Of a DNA stretch of 64,000 nt, positions 27,210-35,183 are shown piece by piece. The DNA lies in contig NZ_SZUU01000012.1 in NCBI RefSeq assembly GCF_019583405.1, positions 95,010 through 159,009 on the forward strand, given 5' to 3'. The notes under the pieces are model-generated. The model worked only from the letters and a program-made list of their open reading frames with translations, was not told where the DNA came from and did no database searches. The translations under genes were made by a program, and so were the position numbers. The stretch is from Bacteroides fragilis (GTDB taxonomy: Bacteria; Bacteroidota; Bacteroidia; Bacteroidales; Bacteroidaceae). Each line of letters starts with the position of its first letter. The first letter of the stretch is position 1.

Positions 27210-27461
27210 ATGAGTAAGAAGATTTTTGCGGCCCTGATAGTCGCTGTAGTCGTAACTTTTGCAGGCTACAATATATATCAGTCACAGAGAGCAGAGGTGA
27301 CAATGTCGGATTTGGCAATGGCAAATGTGGAGGTATTGGCAGATTCTCGCGAATCGTCGGCTGATTGTACGTTTGGGAATGTAAGTTATGATCAGTATTC
27401 CAATACTTTGCATTGCAGCGGTAATGGTACACTTTGTTGTAAAAAGCCAGTAGCAGGATAG
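27210..27461 (+). CDS. NVEALA family protein, variant 2
   Basis: 83 residues. The constant N-terminal helix (MSKKIFAALIVAVVVTFAGY) and DLAMANVEVLA, with Val in place of the usual Ala, are followed by a variable part of about 37 residues with four cysteines (including LCCKK near the end). The gene keeps its own leader but has lost the upstream regulator and peptide. It may now be read from the regulator-type promoter at 27010. A propeller lipoprotein follows 72 bases later. Confidence 0.75.
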   Translation: MSKKIFAALIVAVVVTFAGYNIYQSQRAEVTMSDLAMANVEVLADSRESSADCTFGNVSYDQYSNTLHCSGNGTLCCKKPVAG

Positions 27462-27533
27462 GAGCTTTATTCTTTATTATAGAGTTTGGAGGTTGTTTGT
27501 CAGCCTCCCACTCTTTATTAAGTCAATATTATT

Positions 27534-28685
27534 ATGGTGACAAAGTGGAAAATTACAGTTGGGCTACTACTTATATTATTTTGTGGTTGTAGCCAAGTGA
27601 AAGAATTGCATGAAAGCAGTACAATTATTTCTTTTAAAGAACATACTGATGTAAATGCGGATAGTATATTAGAGTTATCTTTCTTAAAGCTTCAAACAAA
27701 AGATTCATGTTTGGTAAAGAATGTTGGGCTTATTAAAGAATTAAATAATTATTTATTAATATTGGATTCTGCCAACTCTAATTTGTATGTTTTTAACAAA
27801 TTGGGTGCTTTTGTAAATCAGATTGGACAGAAGGGAAGTGGCCCCGGTGAATATATATTGTTATCTTCGTTTTTTGTAGACAATAATAAGAATTATATTA
27901 TCGCAATTGATGTTGCCCAGGATAAAGTATTGTATTATAGTGCGACTGATTTTAGTTTTTTGTACGAAAGGAGATTGCCTTTTAGTACATCTTGCTGTCT
28001 ACAGTTAGAGGATGGTAATTTGCTTTGGAATAGCAAAGAATACACAGACTCTAAATTATCCGACTTCCATTTTGTGGTTACGGATTCTTTGTTTCATGTG
28101 ATAGATTATAAAATGAATAAAGAGTTTAAATCTGGTTATACAATAGGGCCTTCTCAAACAATCTATAAGGTTGGTGCCAATGCATTTGCGTATACTCCAT
28201 TCGATTTGACGATTTATAGAGTGGCTGCTTCAGAGGTCGTTCCGGCTTATTCTTTTTTATTTGAGGGTCTTACTGTCCCTCCTTTGGATTTCTTGAATAA
28301 AATTAGTAATAATGGAAGCTCTAATTACTTGTATGATTTGATTCAATCTGATTATATTTCTTATTATAGTGTAGAAGAAACTGAACGTGATTTGTTTGTA
28401 TGCTATATGAAAAATAAAGAAAAGTATATAGGATTGTATGATAAGAATACTAATAAGACGTATAATTATACAATTAAAACATTTCAGGATCAGTTAAAGG
28501 TGGGTGAACTCAATTATTTTAGTACAGGTTCTGTTGATGGTTATCATGTAGCTCCATTGGATGTGTTATCCTTAAAAGATCTGGTAAGAAACGGATATGC
28601 GTGTGATGACAAGTTGTCTGAATTGCTGGCGATATCGAGTGAAGAGGATAATCCTATATTATTGTTTGTTCGGATCAGGAAGTAG
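27534..28685 (+). CDS. 6-bladed beta-propeller lipoprotein
   Basis: 383 residues with a lipobox (LILFCGC, Cys at about 19). The family opening ELSFLKLQTKDSCLVKNVG (about 48-66) and IGQKGSGPGEYILLSSF (about 98-114) are present. Later strands include YVFNKLGAFVNQ and IYRVAASEVVPAYSF. It is the partner gene of the NVEALA protein at 27210. A regulator C promoter begins about 50 bases after its stop. Confidence 0.7.
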   Translation: MVTKWKITVGLLLILFCGCSQVKELHESSTIISFKEHTDVNADSILELSFLKLQTKDSCLVKNVGLIKELNNYLLILDSANSNLYVFNKLGAFVNQIGQKGSGPGEYILLSSFFVDNNKNYIIAIDVAQDKVLYYSATDFSFLYERRLPFSTSCCLQLEDGNLLWNSKEYTDSKLSDFHFVVTDSLFHVIDYKMNKEFKSGYTIGPSQTIYKVGANAFAYTPFDLTIYRVAASEVVPAYSFLFEGLTVPPLDFLNKISNNGSSNYLYDLIQSDYISYYSVEETERDLFVCYMKNKEKYIGLYDKNTNKTYNYTIKTFQDQLKVGELNYFSTGSVDGYHVAPLDVLSLKDLVRNGYACDDKLSELLAISSEEDNPILLFVRIRK

Positions 28686-28774
28686 ACAGCTGTATGAAAA
28701 GTGGTGTGATCTTTTTTGTTGATTTTACTTATTTAATTGTTTCTATATTTTAGCTTTTTGCTAGGAAATAATAT

Positions 28775-28782
28775 TATTTTTG
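28775..28782 (+). promoter_or_regulatory. -7 box of regulator C promoter
   Basis: TATTTTTG lies in a block nearly identical to the regulator B promoter (AGGAAATAATATTATTTTTG). The ATG used by regulator B corresponds here to 28801, which opens only a 12-codon frame. Confidence 0.6.
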
Positions 28783-28800
28783 TCAGTAAAATAAATCGAA

Positions 28801-28839
28801 ATGGTAAGAACGGTTTTTTACTTAAATATATTGGTATGA
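28801..28839 (+). CDS. Possible 12-codon upstream frame coupled to regulator C
   Basis: ATG 28801 stands where regulator B has its start codon. It encodes MVRTVFYLNILV, and its TGA (28837-28839) overlaps the ATG of regulator C (28836-28838) as ATGA. It may couple translation to the regulator or be a relic of an older start. Confidence 0.3.
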   Translation: MVRTVFYLNILV

Positions 28840-30185
28840 AGTATATTCGGTTATTGCTATGCATTGGGGGGATAGTGTTATTAGCATTTCTGGTTAGTTT
28901 GTATTTCTTTCAAAGAAACAGAAAGTTGATGCACATAAAGGTGGAAAGCCTGTTTACACAAGTATTGAAGGATGAACTGAAAAAGAAGGGGGAGGAATTG
29001 GATTTATTTTATTCTTTTTCAGGGATATCAAGTGACACAATACCTTTAACTGTTTCGGTTATGACCGAAACAGGATCCAGACAGTATAAAGTGGATGCCG
29101 GGAAGAGCCGGAAAAATCTTTCTCAGATTTCGAGAGAACGTTCATTACACTCCGTTATTTGCTCCGAGAAGCAGCTATCTCCCATGACTTTGAGTCAGAC
29201 CTGGGCGGATAGCCTGCAAACACGACATATTCTGGCAAGAGTTGCGATGCAAATAGTAACTACAGATTTGGAAAATCGGACCTTATATAAAAAGAGCCAG
29301 ACCGTCACTTTTCCTCCCGAATTGAAATTAGTTGCTTATTTGGGGGAAAGATGTGAAATAGAGGTTTCCGGTTTTTTATATTATACTTGGTGGTCGATTT
29401 GTAGATACCATTTCTTTCCATTCGGAATAATTGTTGGTATAGCTTTGTGTTTGATTGTTTTTTTGATCTATTTGTTTAGGGTGAAAAACCGTTTGTTTAA
29501 AACACAATCTGAGTGTTGGCTGTTAGCGGAGAAGCTAAAAAGAAGGGAAGAAAAATTAGTAGAGTTAGCGAGTATACGGGATCAATATGCGCACCAGGTT
29601 GAAGTGCAGCGATCTGACGCTCGGGAGAAGGACATGTTGTTGAAGGATCTGGAGCAAAAGTTGAAAGAGTGCGAAGATCAGATAGCCGATTTAAATAAGT
29701 CAAAAGAAAAATTAGTAGAGTTAGCGAGTATACGGGATCAATATGCGCACCAGATTGAAATGCAGCGATCTGATGCTCGGGAAAAGGACATGCTGTTGAA
29801 GGATCTGGAGCAAAAGTCAAAGGTGTACGAAGGGCAAATAGCGGAATTAAACAAGGCAAAAGAACTGTTGGGAACAAAATCCTTGATCTATAAATTGAGT
29901 CCTATACTGACCTTTGATGCATATAAAAAGATATTGGTGTGTAACGGGGAAATAATTCCACTTAATCTTCAGTCCTCTACTCTCTTGCTGGCTTTCTTAA
30001 ACGCTACTGATTGTCAATTGACACGTGAAGAAATTGAGAAGTGTTTATCTGGAAGGAGCCGGGAGTGCCTCCGGACGGCTAAGCATCGTTTATCTAAGGT
30101 ACTTCAAATCGATCCTTCTATTTCTATTGTTCAGCACAACAGAGATCTTTTTCAGCTGCAACTGCCGGAAATTGAGGCCTTGTAA
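28836..30185 (+). CDS. Membrane-tethered winged-helix regulator C
   Basis: 449 residues from ATG 28836. Transmembrane helix (about 4-24), periplasmic domain with KSRKNLSQISRERSLHSVIC, second transmembrane helix (about 193-214), long coiled coil (about 225-345), C-terminal winged helix (about 350-449; EIIPLNLQSSTLLLAFLNATDC). The coiled coil contains a 52-residue unit duplicated in tandem, so the DNA-binding domain sits further from the membrane than in A or B. The operator TTGTAACGC repeat starts inside its stop codon, followed by peptide C, its likely target. Confidence 0.75.
   Translation: MKYIRLLLCIGGIVLLAFLVSLYFFQRNRKLMHIKVESLFTQVLKDELKKKGEELDLFYSFSGISSDTIPLTVSVMTETGSRQYKVDAGKSRKNLSQISRERSLHSVICSEKQLSPMTLSQTWADSLQTRHILARVAMQIVTTDLENRTLYKKSQTVTFPPELKLVAYLGERCEIEVSGFLYYTWWSICRYHFFPFGIIVGIALCLIVFLIYLFRVKNRLFKTQSECWLLAEKLKRREEKLVELASIRDQYAHQVEVQRSDAREKDMLLKDLEQKLKECEDQIADLNKSKEKLVELASIRDQYAHQIEMQRSDAREKDMLLKDLEQKSKVYEGQIAELNKAKELLGTKSLIYKLSPILTFDAYKKILVCNGEIIPLNLQSSTLLLAFLNATDCQLTREEIEKCLSGRSRECLRTAKHRLSKVLQIDPSISIVQHNRDLFQLQLPEIEAL
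29550..29861 (+). repeat. Two tandem 156-base units inside regulator C
   Basis: 29550-29705 and 29706-29861 are about 90% identical and in frame (52 codons each, starting KLVELASIRDQYAHQ). Each encodes a heptad-rich coiled-coil segment, so the copy number sets the length of the linker. Confidence 0.85.
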
Positions 30186-30237
30186 CGCTTTGTAACGCGG
30201 CAAATGATGATGATAAGAAAAATATAGCTTATGTTTG
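30180..30237 (+). promoter_or_regulatory. Tandem TTGTAACGC operator and promoter of peptide C
   Basis: TTGTAACGCT (30180-30189) is directly followed by TTGTAACGCG (30190-30199). After exactly 30 bases comes the -7 box TATGTTTG (30230-30237), and the peptide ATG is at 30262. The geometry equals that of operators A and B, with a different sequence. Confidence 0.75.
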
Positions 30238-30261
30238 TATACATTTTAAACGCATATAGAC

Positions 30262-30495
30262 ATGAAAAAAACTTTAAAAGTAGCTATTCTTCTTATTGCT
30301 ATTATTTCTATGGGGCACTGGATGCCTGTGAAACAAGTTCGTGATTTAAATTCTTTATCACTTCAGAATGTAGAAGCTTTGGCTAACGGAGAAACTCCTA
30401 TTTATACTTCTTGCATTGGTACAGGTTCTGTGGACTGCCCAATTCAACATGATAAAGTGAAGTATGTGAGCCAAGGATTTAGTTTGGATTATTAA
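30262..30495 (+). CDS. NVEALA-type secreted peptide C
   Basis: 77 residues: hydrophobic helix (about 6-20), LSLQNVEALA (32-41), then Cys 51 and Cys 59 in CIGTGSVDCPIQHDKVK and the ending GFSLDY. The spacing of the two cysteines and the block DCPI-H-KV are the same as in peptides A and B, while the segment after NVEALA (NGETPIYTS) is unique. Co-transcription with the following leader and NVEALA gene is likely. Confidence 0.75.
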   Translation: MKKTLKVAILLIAIISMGHWMPVKQVRDLNSLSLQNVEALANGETPIYTSCIGTGSVDCPIQHDKVKYVSQGFSLDY

Positions 30496-30498
30496 AAA

Positions 30499-30726
30499 TA
30501 TTAACTTGGTTAGGAAGGGAGTGAAACGATCTACGTCCGAGAAAAGTCTTAGAATCGTCCACTCCCGGATAATCTTCAAAAAAGAAGTTTGCCTGGTACG
30601 AAGATAGCGAAAAATTAATTAGAAAGAGTAAATGTAGTATTCACTTTTTCTACGGAGGAGGTGGCTTCCCGAAAGAGAGACACGACAAACAACAGAATTA
30701 CTAACCTCATAAAAAATATGTAAGTT
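30499..30726 (+). ncRNA. Conserved NVEALA 5' leader (copy 3)
   Basis: It matches 21809-22037 over its whole length. The large hairpin keeps its outer pairs but has one mismatch. The A-loop hairpin changes to AATCTTCAAAAAAGAAGTTT, with several changes that keep or restore pairing. The block GGAGGAGGTGGCTTCC is present just before the ATG-proximal part. Confidence 0.55.
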
Positions 30727-31005
30727 ATGAGTAAGAAGATTTTTGCGGCCCTGATAGTCGCTGTAGTCGCAACTTTTGCAGGTTACAATATATATCAGTC
30801 ACAGAGAGCAGAAATGGAGATGTCAGATTTAGCAATGGCAAATGTAGAAGCGTTGGCAGACGATAATGAAATAAAATCTGGAGATGCATGTTATTCTGAT
30901 GGGAAATATGATGCAGATAAACCTAAGGCTGTAAAATGTGCTAATCCTTGTGTCTATGAACCACTTAATTTGCCATTATGGCCATCTACCTCTTGGTGTC
31001 AGTGA
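30727..31005 (+). CDS. NVEALA family protein, variant 3
   Basis: 92 residues. The constant N-terminal helix and DLAMANVEALA are followed by a variable part of about 46 residues with four cysteines, ending LPLWPSTSWCQ. The DNA is nearly identical to the copies at 22038 and 27210 up to the NVEALA codons and then unrelated. It lies directly upstream of a propeller lipoprotein. Confidence 0.75.
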   Translation: MSKKIFAALIVAVVATFAGYNIYQSQRAEMEMSDLAMANVEALADDNEIKSGDACYSDGKYDADKPKAVKCANPCVYEPLNLPLWPSTSWCQ

Positions 31006-31076
31006 TTGAAATAAATATTAATATCATATTGTTGGAATATACCATTATTTCAGCAATATGATTTAGTTCAATTAAA

Positions 31077-32132
31077 ATGAAAAAAATAATATTTCTTATT
31101 GCTTTATCTTCTTTGGTTTTAGGGTGTAAAAATAATACCTCTAGCAAAATGTACGTTGACGGATTAACAACTTTGCCTAAAGGGGTAGCTTGTTTTCAGT
31201 TGCTTCCCAAGCAAGCCGTAGTTAAGTTTGTTGATAAATATCCAATTGATCTTGATGTCAGTGATTCATTGTTGTATGTTATAATGGCGAAATCTGATAC
31301 CATTATATATATCTATGATAAAAATAGCGGGATCCTTAAAACAAAATTAGGGCAGGTTGGATATGGTCCGGAAGATATAATATCTCCTGAATTTCTGAGA
31401 AATAACTATGAACTAAAAAATGAAAGTAGAGACCTCAGTTTTTATGATTTAAATTCAAGAAAAATATTTGAAATAGATAATTATTATCATATATCTCCAT
31501 ATTTAGATTTTGTTGATGAGATTTACCCGTCACGATCAATTAGTATTTCGAATAACTTTTGGGTAGGGCAGCGTATGGCAAAAAATTATCCAACTATGTT
31601 CCAAATATATAATTCTATAACTGGAAAATTAGTTCAGGTTGACTATTATCCAAAGGTAAAGGACATGGATAAATTATTTGATAAGAATTATATGTATGGA
31701 TTGAACATAGTATCTAATACTGAAAAGAATAGAATTTTGGCAGGTATGTTTTTCTTTGATTTAATTCAAATTTATGATTTTAATGGGAAATTAATAAAAG
31801 AGGTTTCTATGACTCAGGGGTATGATCAAGAAAAAGCTCTTGCAAATTTGTTTAATCGCAACGACTACATTGGTTATCCTGCAATTTATTCAACAAATGA
31901 ATTTTGTTATTTAAGGAGAGATTTTATCGATGGCGAAACAAGAAATGTGAAGAAATCTCAGTTCGTAAAAATGGATTGGAATGGTAACATTAAAGCCGTT
32001 TACGCGATTGAAGAGAAGTTACTTGGTGGATTTTGTGTAGATAATAATATACTTTATTGCATTTCTCAAGAAATAAATCAAGGAACTGAAGATGAATATT
32101 ATAAGATATTATCTTTCGAACTGGAATCATGA
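31077..32132 (+). CDS. TolB-like 6-bladed beta-propeller lipoprotein
   Basis: 351 residues with a lipobox (SSLVLGC, Cys at about 17). Propeller strands start at KYPIDLDVSDSLLYVIM, with the family motif LGQVGYGPEDIISPEF (about 97-112). Its end overlaps the next gene by 4 bases (ATGA), so it is translationally coupled to the thioredoxin-like/DUF1573 lipoprotein, as at 22361/23523. Role unknown. Confidence 0.7.
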   Translation: MKKIIFLIALSSLVLGCKNNTSSKMYVDGLTTLPKGVACFQLLPKQAVVKFVDKYPIDLDVSDSLLYVIMAKSDTIIYIYDKNSGILKTKLGQVGYGPEDIISPEFLRNNYELKNESRDLSFYDLNSRKIFEIDNYYHISPYLDFVDEIYPSRSISISNNFWVGQRMAKNYPTMFQIYNSITGKLVQVDYYPKVKDMDKLFDKNYMYGLNIVSNTEKNRILAGMFFFDLIQIYDFNGKLIKEVSMTQGYDQEKALANLFNRNDYIGYPAIYSTNEFCYLRRDFIDGETRNVKKSQFVKMDWNGNIKAVYAIEEKLLGGFCVDNNILYCISQEINQGTEDEYYKILSFELES

Positions 32133-32989
32133 AAAAGATAATGATGATGCTATTGGCGATAGCTACGTTGTTGCTTGGAGGGTGTAGCAGACGAAAGATT
32201 GAAATTGTAGACATCGTTAATAGCTTGAAGGATAAAGAAGTTTTATTCCCCAGGAATGCCATATTTACTTCTAAGTGCAATGACACTGTTCAGGTGCAAT
32301 TGGATTCTGATTATAAGATAGTGACCTATATAGATTCTATAGGTTGCACAAAATGCAAAATGAAACTTTCATACTGGAAGAAGTTCATACAAGAAATAGA
32401 TTCATTGAATAATACAAAAGTTTTATTTTTTATTCATTCTAATAAACGTGATGAAATGCGTTTGATTTTACGGCAAGAAAGTTTTGATTATCCTGTATGT
32501 GTTGATCTATTAGATTCATTTAATATTTTGAATAATTTTCCTAATAAAGTGGAATTTCAAACAGTATTGTTAAATAGATATAATAGGGTGGTAGCTATAG
32601 GTAATCCTATAAATAATCAAAAAATTAGAGAATTGTATATGAATATTATTTCTGGAAAAAATAATGTAGAGAAACAGCCTTTACTAACAGATATTGCTGT
32701 ATCTAAATCATTTATGAATTTCGGTGAATTTTCTTCAGACAAAACTAAAAAATGTAACTTCACGATACGAAATATAGGTGAAAATTTGCTGATTGTTAAT
32801 AATGTGGACACGTCATGTGGATGCGTTTCGATTAGTTATTCTCAAGAGCCAATACAGCCCGGAGGTATTTTGGATATTATTGTAACTTATAAAGCGGATC
32901 ATCCTGAACATTTTGATAAAACGATTACAGTATATTGCAATGCTTCTGATTCTCCTTTGCAATTGAAAATAGCAGGCAATGCAAAATAG
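32129..32989 (+). CDS. Lipoprotein with thioredoxin-like and DUF1573 domains
   Basis: 286 residues with lipobox (TLLLGGC). The thioredoxin-like part carries CxxC in DSIGCTKCKMKL (about 70-81). The DUF1573 domain has TSCGCVSISYSQEPIQPGG and ends VTYKADHPEHFDKT...IAGNAK. The last 100 bases are almost identical in DNA to the paralogue at 23523, whereas the middle has diverged, which suggests gene conversion. Probably a periplasmic or surface redox or chaperone partner of the locus; this is inference. Confidence 0.75.
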   Translation: MKKIMMMLLAIATLLLGGCSRRKIEIVDIVNSLKDKEVLFPRNAIFTSKCNDTVQVQLDSDYKIVTYIDSIGCTKCKMKLSYWKKFIQEIDSLNNTKVLFFIHSNKRDEMRLILRQESFDYPVCVDLLDSFNILNNFPNKVEFQTVLLNRYNRVVAIGNPINNQKIRELYMNIISGKNNVEKQPLLTDIAVSKSFMNFGEFSSDKTKKCNFTIRNIGENLLIVNNVDTSCGCVSISYSQEPIQPGGILDIIVTYKADHPEHFDKTITVYCNASDSPLQLKIAGNAK

Positions 32990-33052
32990 TTTTAGAGGAG
33001 TCAAAGAGAGATAAGTAGTTGGTTGGATTAATATGAATGTTACGGTAATAGA

Positions 33053-35047
33053 ATGGATTTACAGTTTCAAAAGCTATATGTATTGATAGAGATAGGTTTA
33101 CTTTGGCTTGCTTCGTCATGCGGGGGGCAGGGCAGACAAGTGGAGGAGGCCTTATCCCTTTCGGGCAATAATCGTAATGAACTTGAAGCGGTGCTGAAGC
33201 ATTATGAAGGAGATGACCGGAAGCTGGAAGCAGCACGCTTTTTGATTGGCAATATGCCCGGAAGTTATGGAGTTAATCCGATAGTGAAGAAGGATTGTTC
33301 TGCTTTTTATGAGGCTTATGATTCATTGGGACAAAAGTATGACTATCGGGTAGGTACAGAATGGGGGAAACAGGTAGATAGCCTTTGGAAAGATTTTAGT
33401 AGTCGACATCGGGTGAGGCAGGAACTTAGCTATGATATTACTCAGATGAAGGCGAGAGATTTAATCCGGGAAATTGATCTGGCATTTCAAGTATGGAAGG
33501 AAAATGTTTATTCGAGAAACTGTTCGTTTAAGGATTTTTGCGAGTATATATTGCCTTATCGGCGGCAAAATGGATTATTGATTGATGGTGCCCGTCGGGA
33601 GCTTTACAGACGACATCATGGGAAGTATTTTGTAAAAGGTGGAAAGGATTGGCAACAAGAGATTGATTCGTTGTTATATGAATATAAGTATCTGACACAT
33701 TCCGGTTTTTGGGGAACAAAGATTCCGATATGGAATGCGGCGACTTTTGAGAAGATGCGTCATGGGTTATGTGCACAGCGCTGTTGGTATAATTCTCTAT
33801 TGTTATCATCATTAGGGATACCTGTTGCTATCGATTTTGTACCAGCATGGGGAAACCGTAATAATTCGCATACTTGGAATGTGGTAATACTGGACGGGCA
33901 ATCACATGCTTTTGAGTCATTTTGGGATAATGATCGTTGGCAGTATAATTATTTATATAATAATAAAACGAGTGATCCTGTGTGGGGAGAATTTCGACTT
34001 CCTAAAGTATACAGAAATACGTATTCAAATCACCTTGAAGGGCCTTTGGCAGATAGAGAAGTGGATAGGGCCGATATTCCAGAACTATTTTGTAACATGA
34101 AAAAGGTAGATGTTTCCACTGAGTACTTTGAGGCTGAGGATGTGGTTGTTGAGCTAACTCAGAAGGTACCGGAAGGTACAAAATATGCTTATTTGGCCGT
34201 CTGGGGTTATCAAGAGTGGCACCCGGTACAGTGGGGAAAAATAGATGCAGGGAAAGCTGTTTTTAGGAAAATGGGGAAGGATGTGGTGTATTTACCAGTA
34301 TATTATAAGCGAGGAGTATTGCTTTCGGCTGCTGCACCATTCCGGCTTAAAAGCGACGGGCGGGTGGAGATTCTGAAAGAAAATGGTAAAACAATGGAAA
34401 TGGTGGTGCGTGGTGCTACGGGGGTTGCCGCTTATGATTGGAATAAAGACTATTTGGCTTGTATGCGAGGACTTCGGATAGTGGGAATAGGAGAAAATAC
34501 AGAAGAAGAGGAGTTGTGTAGATGGCCGAATTCTTTGTGTATAGAACGTACTTATCAGGAAGTAAAATCCCAACGTCTTTATAGATATGTCCGCTTACAA
34601 TTGCCTTCGGATAGTTTAGCATTGGGCGAACTTGTCTTTTATACAGGACAAGGCCGTATAAATGATGTGAAGGTGTTAACTCCTGTCCAGGTAACAGGCA
34701 GAAAAGAAACTTTGGAAATGCTGACGGATGGTATAGATGCAACCGTTTATAGGGGTAGGATTCGGGATAAAATAGTGGATGTAGACTTGGGTAGAAAATA
34801 TAAGATTGAAAAAATAGGAATGTCACCTTATTTGAAGACACAGTTGTTTTATCCGGATGAGTTTGAGTTGCTTTATTGGAAAAACGGTTGGAAGCCACTG
34901 GGATGTAAACAAGCGAATGATAGTGGTTTTATGAAATTTGAAGAAGTACCACAAGGAGTATTATTTATGTTAAAAAACTGTCGTTGGAAAGGAAAAACCG
35001 CTGAACGCATATTTACTTACGAAGAAGGAGTGGTGCGGTGGGAATAA
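33053..35047 (+). CDS. Lipoprotein with transglutaminase-like (papain-like) domain
   Basis: 664 residues. The signal peptide ends in a lipobox (WLASSC, Cys at 23). A helical N-terminal region is followed by a transglutaminase-like core (about 220-300) with the probable triad Cys in HGLCAQRCWYNSLLLSSLG, His in NNSHTWNVVI and Asp in FESFWD. The C-terminal half is beta-rich, with a discoidin-like part near the end (DVDLGRKYKIEKIGMSPY). It follows the DUF1573 lipoprotein by 63 bases and may close the module. A fragment of its 5' end survives at 20040. The substrate (peptide cleavage or cross-linking) is unknown. Confidence 0.75.
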   Translation: MDLQFQKLYVLIEIGLLWLASSCGGQGRQVEEALSLSGNNRNELEAVLKHYEGDDRKLEAARFLIGNMPGSYGVNPIVKKDCSAFYEAYDSLGQKYDYRVGTEWGKQVDSLWKDFSSRHRVRQELSYDITQMKARDLIREIDLAFQVWKENVYSRNCSFKDFCEYILPYRRQNGLLIDGARRELYRRHHGKYFVKGGKDWQQEIDSLLYEYKYLTHSGFWGTKIPIWNAATFEKMRHGLCAQRCWYNSLLLSSLGIPVAIDFVPAWGNRNNSHTWNVVILDGQSHAFESFWDNDRWQYNYLYNNKTSDPVWGEFRLPKVYRNTYSNHLEGPLADREVDRADIPELFCNMKKVDVSTEYFEAEDVVVELTQKVPEGTKYAYLAVWGYQEWHPVQWGKIDAGKAVFRKMGKDVVYLPVYYKRGVLLSAAAPFRLKSDGRVEILKENGKTMEMVVRGATGVAAYDWNKDYLACMRGLRIVGIGENTEEEELCRWPNSLCIERTYQEVKSQRLYRYVRLQLPSDSLALGELVFYTGQGRINDVKVLTPVQVTGRKETLEMLTDGIDATVYRGRIRDKIVDVDLGRKYKIEKIGMSPYLKTQLFYPDEFELLYWKNGWKPLGCKQANDSGFMKFEEVPQGVLFMLKNCRWKGKTAERIFTYEEGVVRWE

Positions 35048-35183
35048 ACATTTTGAAATAGTAGCTTTCTACTGCCATTATTGTTAAACCTCCTTAAGGA
35101 AATGCCTATCCGTCACTTTTTATTTGTTATTTTGCACCAAATTCGGGTGGAGTGTGTCCTGACGTTTCGGGGTACGCTTAAAT

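Noticed and set aside
28737..28835. Longer start (TTG 28737) for regulator C
   Set aside because: It lies upstream of the promoter box at 28775; ATG 28836 gives an N-terminus that aligns with regulator B.
29550..29861. Tandem repeats as a CRISPR array
   Set aside because: Only two long in-frame units with no spacers.
17047..31005. NVEALA genes as a classical bacteriocin cluster
   Set aside because: No peptidase-type ABC exporter, modification enzyme or recognisable immunity gene is present, and the leaders look like ordinary signal helices rather than double-glycine leaders.
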